NCBI GenBank assembly: GCA_002205965.3
Contig: NADL03000002.1
Coordinates: forward strand, 930,001 to 994,000
Reading direction: 5' to 3'
DNA: 64,000 bases
Origin: Kappaphycus alvarezii
Taxonomy: Eukaryota > Rhodophyta > Florideophyceae > Gigartinales > Solieriaceae
The first letter of the stretch is position 1; each line of letters starts with the position of its first letter. The position numbers and the translations under genes were made by a program. The notes under the pieces were generated by a model. The model saw nothing but the letters and a program-made list of their open reading frames with translations. It had not been told where the DNA came from and made no database searches. Below are positions 44,099 through 55,594 of this stretch, piece after piece.

Positions 44099-46124
44099 CA
44101 GTGGAACACCCCGAGTGGTGTACCTACGTGCAGGGCAGCGTAAAGGTGCACTACATGTGTGGTGCACAAAACCGGATTTCGCTTTACTGAGAAGCCCGTA
44201 GCTCGGTCAGAAGAGCTTGCCTACGGTGCGTTTGAGCTTGGAGGCGATATTGCTCAAGAAAAGCGCGCTTTGCCGCCTTCAAAAGAGCGTTAGAACGGCC
44301 ATTACCACAATCCTGAGCACAACTCTCCACTGTAGCAAACATATCTGCAATTCTTGCCGGATCCGGAGCACGTTTCACTGTCACCTTCTGAGATACGTCC
44401 TCATTATTATGCTTAGAACATACTTCACCATTAGACTGGTTTTCACTAATAATTCCTTCATCTGATAACTGCTCAAATACGTCATCTACCACAGCTCTCT
44501 GAATCTCTTCATTGTTCTCAATACAAACCCAGTTTTGCACATCACCATTTGTAACCCCAGAAAATGTTTCGCAGTCGCCAGCAATTCTACTGGATGTCAC
44601 TTTTAGCTCGGTAAACAAGGAACAAACTTGTGACAACACTGAGCAAAACTCATCATCCTTGACTTAAGCATCCACTTTTCCATGCAACCCTTCCACGTCG
44701 TCGGTCATAGTAGCTGGTAAAACGTTTGTCTTTAAACAGCATCGTGCAATTATCGGTTCGGTGAGCATGTTCCATACTCGTTCAACTAAAACCATGGCAT
44801 CTAGCACATGCGGCTCAAACCCTTCAGCAATACCCTTAGTTCCATCACGCATACCCTTTGATTTTTCACGTCTTGCGTCCCGGTCTTCAAAGGCGCTTAT
44901 TATCTCAACCAACAAAGCATAGCGATAACGAACCTTGAAAGCAGCAATTATTCCACAGTCCATTGGTTGATGAACTGATGTGCAATTCGGTGGGAGACCA
45001 AAAATCTTTATCTGTTCTCCAGAATCCTTCAACTCCTCATGCGCCGAGCAATTTTCCATAATAAGCGCCACAGGTTTAGACGTATGACGTCTAACAAAAG
45101 GGCAGAATACGTTGTAAAACCATCTGCGGAAAGTCACTGCATCTGACCACGCGTTCTTCTGAGAAAAGTATGGGAGAGGTGTTGCCTGGTTTTGAAAGCA
45201 ACGAGGATTCTTGGACTTCACTATTAGCGGAAGCTTCTTTGTTCCATCTCCATTTGTGGAGACATATGCAGTAAACCGATCTTTTGCTTTCATATTCTTG
45301 GTGCCTCGAACAGTTTTCCGGCTTTCGGTTTCCATGATGTAGGTTCTCCGCGGTAGCAATCTGAAAAAATAAACCGGTTTCATCCACGTTAAAAAATGTT
45401 ACGGAGGTCGTAGTCACGCAGTTAGTTTCGAAGTTCTTCCATTTTTGGAGCTGCCTTTTTAAGATCTAAACTACCTGCTTGACCATGTAATGTAACTGAA
45501 CGAAGATTGTGTCGCACAGTAAAGCGGTATGCCCAATGCTTTGAAGCTTTGAAATCAGTAAGGAGTTCTTTCTGCTCCTCTGTGCCAGACGTTATGATTT
45601 TGTCCCGTATCATCTGTGCCTTTGTATAACACGGGATGTGATTGGCATTTTGGCGGAACGCGCATAGTTTAGGAACTGCAGCAATTGCCGCTCAATAATA
45701 GGATACTTTCCAGTACGATTTTTGATGCGATCCATTCGCTGTAGCTCTGGATTGATGTTGAGGATGTTGGAGCGATGCTTCTTTATACTGAAGGGTTGTG
45801 TGTCTGCTGATTTTGTATTTCTGAGAGACGCAGGTTGCTGACATACCGTTTTGAAGATCACGGACAGTTGCATGACGCTCTGCATTGGTTATTTGCCGCC
45901 TTGTCTGTGGTTTGATCGTCATCGTCAGATGATGGATGCTGTTGAAGTGTGCGGTTATGGTGTTCTCGCACTATTTTGTGAAAGAGTTGGAGATAGGGTC
46001 CGTGAAAGGGTGTGAATTGATTGATATGTGTCCACGTGTCTAGTGCGGTGTGAAGGAAGATAGGAGTGCATTACAAATGTTGTGCACTTCTAACAGGGTG
46101 CACTACAACGGAAGTACTCCTCTG
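44099..46124 (-). mobile_element. Pogo/Tigger-like DNA transposon, copy 2, complete ends
   Basis: Left terminus CAGTGGAACACCCCGAGTGG, right terminus read inward CAGAGGAGTACTTCCGTTGT, with TA on both outer sides (44,097-44,098 and 46,125-46,126). Length 2026 bp. Almost identical to copy 1 in the opposite orientation. It keeps the 42-43 bp that copy 1 has lost and both complete termini. Confidence 0.85.
44184..45922 (-). pseudogene. Pogo/Tigger-like DDE transposase, copy 2
   Basis: Minus strand from ATG 45,922. The psq helix-turn-helix is followed by a one-base insertion after RHTT that shifts the frame. The CENP-B-like region continues in the next frame and ends RVIQRHR before a stop. A block MIRDKIITSGTEEQKELLTD ends at the TAA shared with copy 1 (ELRN-stop at 45,422). 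The longest piece of the DDE core is 45,383-44,664 (239 codons), with LIMENCSAH and LPPNCTSVHQPMDCG. It ends at the second shared TAA, after KVDA. The C-terminal 151 codons (44,639-44,184) include DEGIISENQSNGEV, missing in copy 1. Protein function would be cut-and-paste transposition at TA. Confidence 0.75.
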
Positions 46125-46239
46125 TAGTTACTGTACCCAGTGCCTCAATGGTTACTGTACCTAGGCCTCAATTGGTGCTGTACGTTGTGCTATTGTAAGA
46201 AGGGCCCACTGTAAGGCTTTCTCTCTCAATGCACGAAGT

Positions 46240-47825
46240 TCCGCCTCTTAGTTGAGCGACGAGGTCGGAAGGCAGGGGTAGACTGAAAAGTTCCGGGTTT
46301 GAGAGGGGGTCAAAGAAGCGAGCGCATCGTGTAGTTCGTGCGACCCAGGTGAGGGGGAGCCCGGAGCCCGGAATTTTCGCTGCAAAGGATGCTGACCGGG
46401 CACAGCCCGCCGCTCGAGGCACAGCGAAGTAGAAAGCAAACTCGGCATCCCCAGTACAACGACAGCGGCAACACCGCAGTTGTGTGGGAAGAGTTCGCTG
46501 ATGCCGGCCAGGCTCGACATTAAAGCGAAAGGCCTCTTGCATGCGATGCAAACATGCTTCGTTGGGGTTTGCTTATGCGTTCTCCGGTGCCAAGTGAGAG
46601 TTTATCGAGTTCCACTGCTCACAGTAGCACTGGCGACCGCGCGTCTTCAAGTGCGGCGTGTCAATGTACATCTTTATGTGAGGCTTTGGCCCAAACTTTC
46701 GATTGCAACATGTGCACGTCCGTTTCTTCTTGCCACGATGAGTTATGGCAATGTGTTGCCTGAAGGAGTCCACTTGATTGAAGGCCGCTTGACTGTCCTG
46801 ACAAAGGAGCCTCGTCTTACGCTGTGCTTTGATGACAGGTGCACCTTCAGAATGTACCGCAGCGTGTACAAACTCCAGGAAATCGGGCAGGATAGTCCGT
46901 GCAGCGTCGCGACAGAGGTTGAGGATTCCCCTCCAGCCGTGCCGGACGTCACGTTCGCGTTGATAAGTGACGGTACGGATTGCGGTTGTGATGGTTGGAC
47001 TGACGTTGAGGGACTAATAGTCACTGCGGAAAGAAGGGGATGCGGGCGAGAACTGTCCATCATGAGTGGCAGCAGCAATTGGCTTCGCCTTCTGCTGGGT
47101 GAAATCCGGAATGCACATTTGAGTAGACGTGGGACCTCTGCGATACGCTTCATCCAACTGATTCAAAAGGAGTTCCGGCTGTTGACTCTCTTCCCTGCTT
47201 GTGTTTTGTCCCAAACGGTATGAGACTGACCATCAACAGAGTTCAGCCTTGGCCATAACATCAGAAAAGCCGAAAGCGATGACGTCCCTTGTATCCTGAC
47301 CTGAGAATGTGGCATTGCTGCGGGCGGCGCTCCGTAATACAGGTGAGCCAGGGGTTGCGGTACTTGTAGCGGAGAATGTGGTGGAGTGCGGCAAAAATGC
47401 CGATGTATGCTGATTTAACAAGCGGTACGGAGCGATCGAGGATTCCGGATCTGATGGCACCAAAATTTGTCTCTCAATTGCTCGCTGCGATTCGAGTGAG
47501 ATGGGCATGGTAACAGTGACACCAATATTCAAAGGATGTTGCTCTGCATCCGGCAAAATTGAATCGAGGGCAGAAAGCACCGAGGGAGATTGAGCGTTGG
47601 GAGTGGATGAGTTACCTGGAAGTGCAGAGCAATAGGTCTGGTGTTGAATCGGGGCGGTTTGAGACGGGAGCGAACTGTGTTGGTCAATATATTGTGGAGG
47701 CTTGTGCGAAAGCGGTAGATATGGGCGCTGTCGCGGTTGGGGTTGGTTGTGGTGTTGCTGCTGAACTTGGTGCGGCGGAAACGATGGGGAGAGAGGTTGC
47801 TGTAGGTGATGAGGCAAGGCAGTCG
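46240..47825 (-). pseudogene. C2H2 zinc-finger gene with eroded fingers
   Basis: The minus strand has a Gln/Ser/Pro-rich upstream part (47,817-47,233, 194 codons, RQILVPSDPESSIAPYR) and a finger region at 46,900-46,500. Finger 1: CPISWSLYTL...HLSSKH. Finger 2: CQDSQAAFNQ...HIAITH. Finger 3: CTCCNRKFGP...YIDTPH. In fingers 1 and 2 the second zinc cysteine is Ser (codons TCC and AGT), and in finger 3 the first zinc histidine is Tyr. A frameshift of two bases lies between fingers 1 and 2. A further C-rich frame (46,551-46,168) may be the tail. The gene type, a DNA-binding regulator, is clear from spacing, but zinc ligands and frame are lost, so I call it a pseudogene. An unusual non-classical finger set is less likely. 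Confidence 0.5.
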
Positions 47826-48103
47826 GTGCGAAGGTGTAGGGGATGAGCGGAATTCTGTTAGGCCGCAGACGGATGATACACAGAAGATTCCGCAGGTGGA
47901 GCAGAGATATTGGTAGTGTGGTGAAAAATGGAGCAGAGACGATGACGGATGAGGCATCGCAACTGAGCGCGGGTAACGCATCAAAGTACTAGTAACTGTT
48001 ACAGTACTTCTAGCGGTACATGATTCAAGACTTTCTTTTCCCTTCTTTTGCTTTCTCTCTTCTTCCTCCAACGCCCCCACAAATCTCCGATCCTGCCGCC
48101 AAC
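47826..48103. other. Spacer between the zinc-finger remnant and LINE copy D
   Basis: Overlapping minus frames continue to 48,200 but show no domain. Direct upstream region of LINE ORF1. Confidence 0.3.
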
Positions 48104-49910
48104 ATGGAGAGCGCCGCCAAGGCCAAAGCCAAGGCGCGCCCGCCTTCGTGGGCACAAATAGTGAAGGCTCACAAGAGCCCCGAGTAGCTACCGTCCCCAC
48201 TGTTCGCGATTTCTGCCGACTGCAGGCAGGATCGCTTGCTCCGAATGCCCCATCGCACGAGGAGACCCCAACGCGTCGGAGCCGCGCCCCAAACCGAAAG
48301 ACCCTGTCGCCCTGAATGGTATGGCAGAATTACCTCCAACGCTGGCCCTTTTTAATGTCCACGCTGGCTTTCTCCGCAGGCCCTCCGGGCATTGGAGCCC
48401 TGCCAGCATACGAAGACGCACAAGCAAGCCTACTGATCGCAGCCGAGGATGCCGGAGTGCCCTTGCCCAAGCATGCACTCCTCACATCGGGAGATTGGAC
48501 AATTGTTGTGCACTACGCCGCGGACTCCAACGATCTCCTAAAAATACTCCGGGGATCCCAAACATTTACGATGGCGCCCGCCTCTCCACCAGCCCGCTTT
48601 CCGAGCTCATCGCCGAGCTCCCACAACCGAGTGGAAAGTTGGCACTTGCGTCGCTGCTGCGCGCGAGGTTGCAAAGCTCAAGACCGTGGCCTCCGAAATA
48701 ACACTGGAAAACAGGAAAGCCCTGGCGGAGCAATCACCCGCCTCATTGACGCAGCAGCAGCAACCCTTCCGAGAGGGGATGCTTTTGTTGAAAACTTCAT
48801 TGCGAAATTCTACGCGGGGTGCGAAAACCTTGCTCCCCCAAAGACTGACTTGGATACGCAGGACACCCCAGGCGCAGCACCGGAGGCAGACACTCCACCA
48901 GCGGCCCACCACGACAACAACGACGAGACCCCGGACGTGGAGTGGAAACACTGGAGACCACCACAGTCCATGAAGAACCCGACAGTGCGACGCCACCGGC
49001 GACAACAAACAAAACTACCCTGGCCCCCTCACCTAGAGAACCCTCACCTGTCAACCTTAGGGTCGCAAAACCCCAGGAAACAGGTGCGGCTCACCAGCTT
49101 ACGCAACCAAAGCCGGACGTTCCTGAAGCCCCTCCACAACACGGGGAAGACCGAACGACGCACGAAACGCACCCGCGCCCTGTCACAACGCATGAAGGAG
49201 ATGCGGACGGTGAAGGCACAACTCGACCAATCCCCCCCGGGAAAACGGGCGAGCAAGGCCTCTCGCCATTAGTCCTCTCCCTCCTTTCCCACTTCCCCGT
49301 ATCAATGCCCCTGATGCCTCCGACGACTTCCTCCGCAACCAACGACCAGTCCACCCCTACCACTCCTCTTCCTTCGGTGTATGATGCACTGCACAGCCCG
49401 CTAAGGCCCTCGGACATCTTCAACCGCATTCCTGGGAACTGCATTCACAGTCTTGCCATATTGCTCATTCGACTCTTTCGATCCGCAGCAAACGCACGGG
49501 ACGCAAAAGCAGTGCACATTGCCTTCCTCCGGATACATCTTCTCCCGACCGCTGTCTTGCGACGTTTAATCCGTGGGGAAGCCGGATGGCGGTCTCAGAC
49601 AAGGCAAAGCCAAGGACTCCGAGAACGCATCCGCCGCGCCACCGCAGGCGAATGGAATGAACTTTGGAGAGAAGCCATCCAAGCACACCAGATCAGGGAA
49701 GAGCGAACCGTCCGACGTCGCCCGCAGCAAACCCAGACAGACAACAAGCGAGACCCAAAGTTTCGCGCGAGACGCCAAAGTTTCGCCGGGCAGCCCACCT
49801 AGCTGCAGATGCACAATACGGGCGTGCGATGCGCACCCTACATCAGTCGCACATTGCGACGTCCGCAACCTACACGTTTTGGACAACTTCACTCTTAAGC
49901 TGTAAAGCAC
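48104..49910 (+). pseudogene. LINE copy D: ORF1 (gag-like), truncated before RT
   Basis: ATG 48,104 starts MESAAKAKAKARPPSWAQIV, a Lys/Ala start and SWAxIV phrase typical of LINE ORF1, and stops at TAG 48,185. It continues in other frames: ALPAYEDAQASLLIAAEDAG and HALLTSGDWTIVVHYAA (48,390-48,530), a Pro/Thr-rich linker, then DIFNRIPGNCIHSLAILLIR and IHLLPTAVLRRLIRGEAGWR (49,410-49,590) and an Arg/Gln-rich tail to 49,802. All blocks have counterparts in copy B, and the last also in copy A. The element ends where the left inverted arm begins (about 49,915), so ORF2 is missing. Confidence 0.65.
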
Positions 49911-49914
49911 AGAT

Positions 49915-50805
49915 CAAATGCGTCCCGTATTTGGTCTCCTGACTGCCTTTTTCACATATCACTGCAGCGTAGTCTGCCACCCCCTCCACTAGCCTTACCA
50001 CCCGTAGCGTGTCAATGACCACCGCATTTGCCCAGCGAGTGGCGTCTTGCACAGCTTCCATTCTTGAGATTTTTTTGTGTTCTCCGTCCTTTTTGTTCCC
50101 CCTCCTATCTTGTGCGTCCCTTTTTCGCCTTTCGTAGGCCCCAACTGATCTTCCGTGCTTCCCCACCACCGTCCCTTACACTCCTTCACGCTCAATTGGG
50201 CACTGATCACTCATTCTCCAACTATTCCCCAAAAAGGCGCAATCCTAATCTCCTACCCATTCCTGCCCCATTCTGAGCTTTCCCTCTGCGGCCTCCCCTC
50301 AGACCTAAGTTTCCTTGTTCCGCGTCTAATTGCGACGCCACGTCTACCACGGTCTGTCTTTTTTCCATTTTTTCCCTATCCGCTGTCCAAAAATCCCACT
50401 CATCTCCCCCATCCTTCCTCATCGGTAGCCTCCTTAGTTATTACCCACGAAATACGCTCTCCCCTGTCAAAGCCTCAGAAACATCAGTACCTTCGCATCC
50501 TTCCCAGTAGTATCATTTTCGACACTCTCAACAGCCTCCGCTGTCCCCACCGCAGCAAGTACCACTTTTCAATTTCAACAGATCTCGCCGTTATCTGCTG
50601 CCTTCCGTCCAAACATTTCCTCTTGGAGCTTCTCCTACTTTTCAGTGAGTCCACTCTGCTCCCGTCTGAATTTTTTCGTTGCATGACGCAGCTCCTCCTC
50701 CCCCCCTTCATGGAGCGTGCAGACGCGGAATTCTTGGCATTTCCGCCCTTCCCTCTCGATAGCGCCCTTTGCATGGCCATGTCACATTGCCCTTTCAATA
50801 GAAAA
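49915..50805 (-). repeat. Inverted arm, left (about 0.88 kb)
   Basis: Reverse complement of 57,735-58,610 over nearly its whole length. Shared phrases include CTACGGGTGGTAAGGCT, GGAAGCTGTGCAAGACGCCA, TCTGTTGAAATTGAAAAGTG and GGCCATGCAAAGGGCGCTAT. Divergence is modest, about one base in ten. The minus-strand reading is Lys/Glu/Arg-rich (for example RMEAVQDATRWANAVVIDTL), interrupted by stops. Confidence 0.8.
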
Positions 50806-51159
50806 TCGATTTTACAAGGACGATCCAAGCTGGGCAAAGCGAGGGTGCAATCAAGGTACGAATGTTTTGGAATCTGTGGACAGGACTCCGTCGTTAAGGC
50901 AAGGTAAAACCGTTTCAGAAGATATTTGTGCTTGGTGAGTCTTTGGGACACTTCGCAGGCTCCTGGGATTCGAAATTCTCGTAGGCACGTTAATACAGGG
51001 ACGGGAATCCGCCGGTTACTGGAGGGGTTTCCCTCGAAAATAAGGGTACTCAGGAAGCGATTTTCGCCAGATAAGAGGAGACGGTCTCGAAGAAAAGCTC
51101 AGTAACAGGGCAGACACTTGCTGACTAAAAGGCTTGGTTTCGCCTGTTAACAAGAAACA

Positions 51160-52205
51160 TGGTTCGTCCAGGGACAAGAGCGATCCCAAGTAATGACATT
51201 TCTGAAGATGCCCACAAAAATGTTGGGTGCCAAGCGGTTGGGTCCGAAACAGTGGAGAATGTTGCTCAGGAACCTAAGCCACAAGGGATATCAAAGGAAG
51301 GTTAGTATTCTTTCGAGGTAGTGAAAGAAATACGGGGGACAATGAATGGTATAGCGACTGCGCTAAAGGAAGCCGTAGAACTTACAGAGAAGGTGAGCAG
51401 AGCTGCGGAGCTTTCAATAAGTCGGTCCACTGCGAGCACCATGGAAAAACCTCTTCTAACCGGGTTATCCAGAGAAGAAGCTCATCAGGTGAGGGACAGG
51501 GAAGATGCGGGCACCTTGTATCCTGTGCACGTTGCACAGAAAATATACAACAGTTCCTTTGAGAATTCTCGTGCCGCCGGCCAGGGGATGGTTCTTTCTC
51601 TGATGCCAAGCGTACTTGGTACCGGCTCTTGAAGTACTTTCCTGAGAAGGATGAAAGGCGTTTGATTTCATACGCCTTTGAACGAGACGCCGCCAGAGTG
51701 TTTGACAGCGTGTCCAGCATTCACTGGGATTCCTCAGGCGACGAACTCTGAGACTTCTTGGAGACCAGGTTGTGCAACAAATCGCAGCTTAACACTTTGC
51801 AGGATAGGTTCTTCGATATGAAATGGAACGAAAAATATGAATCGGTTTCAGCTTTTGGGGAACGACTGAGCTCCGCTTCCATGGCACTGCAGATTCCGAT
51901 CTCAGATGAGATTATGCTGAACTGCTTTAAAGCAGGGCTCCGAGGCCGCCTTCAGGATCAAGCCATGCTAGTTACGGGAGACTTTGACACGGTGGTTAGT
52001 ACAGTCGCAAGACTTTCTTCTGTGCAACGGACAAACGACGGGGAGAGAGTAGCTCAGGTTTAGGAGCAGAGGAGATCGTACGAAGGTGCTATAACCAGAG
52101 GACTGGGGTATTCAGGGCAAGGTTACAACCCATCTCAGATAGTTTGCTTCTATTGCAGCCGTAAGGGATATATGTATCGGGACTGCCTAAGAAAAAAAGA
52201 AGAGA
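51160..52205 (+). pseudogene. Gypsy gag with a damaged zinc knuckle
   Basis: Begins MVRPGTRAIPSNDISEDA at 51,160. Helical capsid-like sequence follows in several frames (KEIRGTMNGIATALKEAVEL, 51,327 on; FFDMKWNEKYESVSAFGERL, 51,810 on; EIMLNCFKAGLRGRL, 51,910 on). The zinc knuckle at about 52,145-52,186 reads CFYCSRKGYMYRDC, the C-x2-C-x4-H-x4-C pattern with Tyr (TAT) in place of His. TAG, TGA and TAG stops lie at about 51,303, 51,750 and 52,061. It would package element RNA. Confidence 0.65.
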
Positions 52206-52379
52206 TATAGATCAGCGTCGCTCAAATAAAGGTCTTGAGGGGAAGTCGTGGGGGGCCAAAATATCTCAGCCCGCGATTAGACCCCAGCCCCAAGGCTATT
52301 GGCAATAAGTGTGAGGGTGTTTGCGCTTTTAAGGAGCCGATTCTTCATCTGGGCACGGATGATAGGTAAGTCAAGGTAA

Positions 52380-52590
52380 CGGTCACGATAAAAGGAGAGC
52401 AAGTGAGTTCGCCGATTAACACGGGAGCGTCTTCTATCTGGATTGATGAGGAATGGTTCAGGAGTAAGGGAGGAGTAATCTACAGTACGGAGAGCAAGGC
52501 CTGCGCGGCCGATGACAGAAGAATCATCGTGGCAGGTGAAGGGTCCATAAAGTTCCAAATTTGGGACTTCACTTCCATGAGAACGTGCGA
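52380..52590 (+). pseudogene. Gypsy aspartic protease with catalytic Asp replaced
   Basis: VSSPINTGASSIWIDEEWF aligns with the D-T-G-A-S active site of retropepsins, but the codon at 52,418-52,420 is AAC (Asn) instead of an Asp codon. The remaining domain ends near 52,590, where the frame changes into RT. Confidence 0.55.
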
Positions 52591-53960
52591 GTGATGAGCA
52601 CGTTCCCGGATAAACTTCTGCTTAGACGAAGTTTCAGGAGAAGGAATAAACTCCGGTTGGACTTGACCACGGATACAGCCTCCGTTAAGTATGAAGTCAA
52701 GAGAGTAAGCGGTCCTTTGACAGTGGTCTTATATCAAGAATCAGTAACTACAGAGCTAGCACACGCAGTCATTGAGGACCACGAAGTGGTCGAGGCCATG
52801 AATTCCATGGACTTCTCCGAGTTCTCATATAACCAAAATACGCGACGGAAGTTACAGGATCTCTTATGGGATCGACGAGCTATTTTCAAAGGTCTCGGAA
52901 AGATAGTCGGCATCCAGCATAAGATATCACTCGAGCCAGAGGCAGAACCAGTCTGTGCTCCTATGCGAAGACTTTCTCCAAAGGAAGGTGAGGTTGAGCG
53001 CAAGTTCATGCAGAGGCTAGTCGAGCTTGGGGTACTTGAACCTTTGGTGTCACCGTGGCCGACCAATAATATATTCGTGAAGGACTCAGGCATACGGGTT
53101 ACCTCAGATTTTCGCCGCTTGAATGACCTTACAATCACGGAGTCATATCTCATGGAGAATGTGAGGTAAAATTGGACTGGTTACTGGGTAAGAAGATTTT
53201 CTCCGTGTTTAACCTTAACGATGGGTTTTATCAAGTCCAATTACATCCAAAAAGCCTTTTACCGCAGTGCGTACGGTTGTGGGCCTCTATCAGCACACAA
53301 GACTTCCAATGGGGCTAAAAAATTCTCCAGAAACGTTTCAATGGGTTGTGAAAAAACATTGGGAGACCGGAACGGGAAGGATGTCTTGGAGTTTCTTGAC
53401 GATGCAAGCGTTGGAAGTATCACCGAAGAGGAAAACTTTGATTCCTTAGGAGATATCTTAGACACACTGTTGAATGCAGGCGTGAGACTCAAGTTATCCA
53501 AGTGCTCCTTTGGTGTCCGACGCGCCGAGGTCCTTGGTCATGTGGTAGACAAAGACGAGCTGAGGCCCTCCGACAAAAATGTGGAGTAAATTCGTAAGTT
53601 GATTGAGCCTGTCTCAGGAGACGAATTGATGAGATTCTTTGGACCCGTGAACTTTTTCATTCCGTTTGTTGACCATTTTGCGGACAAGAATGCCCCACTC
53701 CATGATACACTGAACGGAACAGGTTTCACAAGAAAACATTGCCATGAAAAAGGGCTGTTTATCCCAGATTGGGTCACCAAGTGGGGAGTTTCTCAACGGA
53801 AAGCATGAGGGAATTGAAAGACGCCCTCAGCTATCCAAACGTTCTGGAAGCACCTATTAGGGTGGCTCCTAAACTACTTATGACTGATGCTAGCGCTTAC
53901 GGACTAGGGGGTGTTCTGCTCCAGTCGGACGAGAAAGGTCGGTGGCGTCCCATTTCGTTC
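52561..53960 (+). pseudogene. Gypsy reverse transcriptase and RNase H, broken
   Basis: From 52,561 a 202-codon frame holds the RT N-terminus: PEAEPVCAPMRRLSPKEGEV, LGVLEPLVSPWPTNNIFVKD, SDFRRLNDLTI. After a break, GFYQVQLHPKS-like sequence (53,225-53,260) and RLPMGLKNSPETFQ (motif B, about 53,300) are followed by FLDDASVG (motif C, 53,392-53,415; FLDD for the usual YxDD). LSKCSFGVRRAEVLGHVVD and SGDELMRFFGPVNFFIPFVD are the connection region. RNase H begins LLMTDASAYGLGGVLLQSD (53,875 on). Stops at about 53,167, 53,587 and 53,806. Clear gypsy order. Confidence 0.75.
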
Positions 53961-54410
53961 ACTAGCATGTGCTAGATCGGAAAGGACCTATGTACCGACA
54001 GAGAAAGAATATCTCGCCGTTGTATATGCGTTTCAGAAATGGGGGCACTACCTCCATGGAGAATCTTTCACGGTAGTCGCTGACCATCTTTCTCCGAAAT
54101 GGCAGTTGAATCTCAAGGAGCCTGGGGAAAGTTGGCTAGGTGGGTGTTAGATATTCAAGATTTCGACTTCAAGATCGAGCACCGCAACGGGCCAGAGCTA
54201 GTAGTCACAAGATAAGCTTAGCCCAGATGTAGTTTCAAACCCTTTATTTCATCGCTGTTATGCCGAAATGGACTCCAAAAGTCTGCAGCGAGCTGCAAAG
54301 GAAGCCGAGAAGGAAGCCGAAAGGAGGTAGTAGCGAGAAATAGGAAAGAATCTCCAGCAGAAGCACAGGGAGAACGGTACCGTCCTGATATGAAGAAGAT
54401 CAAGGAGGCA
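53960..54410 (+). pseudogene. Gypsy RNase H tail and linker with tandem TAG
   Basis: TEKEYLAVVYAFQKWGHYLH (54,003 on) and WVLDIQDFDFKIEHRNGPEL (about 54,145-54,200) finish the RNase H. A charged linker follows (KSLQRAAKEAEKEAERR), then two consecutive TAG codons (about 54,327-54,332) and REIGKNLQQKHREN. Confidence 0.6.
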
Positions 54411-55594
54411 CAGATGGCCGAGTTTACAGACCTCTACGACTACGCCAAATACAAAAGACGGCTTGTAGTAGATGAAGAAGGATTTTTGCGTCATTCCGGA
54501 AGAGGTGAACTGCCAGTTGTTGCACCTAAAAGGTTGGTACTGGATGTTCTGAAGTGGGTATATCGGTCAAAACTTAATAGGAACTACGGCTTGCGGCGAA
54601 CTATGGCCAAGCTGCTTCTTCATTATTACTGGAAAAGTATAGCTGACGATACAATACCTTTGTGAAAACATGACTTCCCTGTACCGTCGCCTAGGAAATA
54701 CGACCTACAAAGCAAGTACCCCTAGAGCTCATGCATCCAAAGCGAGGATTTCAGCAAGACGCATTCGACATCCAGACCATTACACCGCGTACTGGAAAGG
54801 GAAATGTCAAGGGTTTGGCCATTGTAGGTACCTTCACACACCACGTCAGAGCCAGTGAAATTCCGAACGAGCGCGCACAGACCATTGCTCAGGTGCTGGT
54901 AGAAGATTGGATCTCGATATTTGGTCCAATGGAGACGCTTCTTTCGGATAGCGGACCAAATTTGACCGGTGCAATCATACAAATCTGGTAGGTAGGCTCC
55001 GCATCGCGAGGCTTCGGACATATCCCTTTCTCGCAAGCAAATGGAACCGTGGAAATATGGAACCAAACTTTCGTCCAGGACCTCGCATGCTTTATGTCAA
55101 CGGGAGAAAGTGACTTTGAGGAGCATGTTGCCCTAGTTTTCTTCCGGTATAACACAGAATGTTGTGTAACTACGGGTATGAATCCCTTCAAAGCAATGTT
55201 CGGCGTGGAGGCCTTCCATGCATGGGGTGAAGTGGATTCCGCGTGCTTCAACGAAGAAGTGGAGGACCTTTCGAGTTGCCTGGGCCTCCTTAATCGTCAG
55301 TTGTACGACAGGGGACGGCAATTAAGGTCCAAAGCGAAAAGGTACTACCATAAGAAGGTTAACCCTGTTAAGTTCAAGGAAGGGGACCGCGTCCTATTCT
55401 GGTCAATGGAGCTGAGTAAGGCCGAGGGCAAAAAGGCAGTTAAGCCCTATATTGGACCGCAAAGGGTGGTGAGTAAGCTCGGTCGAGTCGGTTACCTCCT
55501 AGAGTCGGAAGTGGGGAGAAATATTGCCCGATCCCATGGCAATAGACTTCGTCGGATCAGTGATACCGTCATGAAGAAGGGGATCCATTAACCG
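54410..55594 (+). pseudogene. Gypsy integrase, broken
   Basis: Linker and zinc-binding region at 54,390-54,665 (RRTMAKLLLHYYWKSIADD). Catalytic core: DAFDIQTITPRTGKGNVKGL (first Asp, about 54,763), ETLLSDSGPNLTGAIIQIW (second Asp, about 54,945), then after a TAG ANGTVEIWNQTFVQDL (third acidic residue Glu, about 55,045). The 55,049-55,591 frame continues with NPFKAMFGVEAFHAWGEVDS and the C-terminal EGDRVLFWSMELSKAEGKK (basic barrel) ending at TAA 55,589. All three acidic residues persist, but in separate frames. Confidence 0.7.

Larger units (their letters stand above)
44040..46195. repeat. Minisatellite (about 24 bp unit), split by pogo copy 2
   Basis: Units of the type GGGCCTCAATGGTTACTGTACC lie on both sides of the transposon: about three left (44,047-44,098) and two to three right (46,125-46,180). 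Removing 44,099-46,124 and one TA restores a continuous unit, which supports both the repeat and the insertion. Confidence 0.7.

Noticed and set aside
50155..50907. 250-codon plus-strand ORF in the left inverted arm
   Set aside because: The right arm carries the same sequence in the other orientation, where the opposite strand continues into a coiled-coil reading beyond the arm. The plus frame here is Leu/Pro/Ser-rich and breaks in the other arm.
25576..54332. Possible alternative genetic code with TAA/TAG read as Gln
   Set aside because: Several stops fall where Gln would fit (the pogo TAA codons, the tandem TAG in the gypsy linker, TAG after STDVQ at 4056). But TGA stops and many frameshifts occur in the same elements, CAA/CAG to TAA/TAG is an ordinary C-to-T change, and the intact zinc-finger gene ends at TAA in a natural place. 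Decay explains it.
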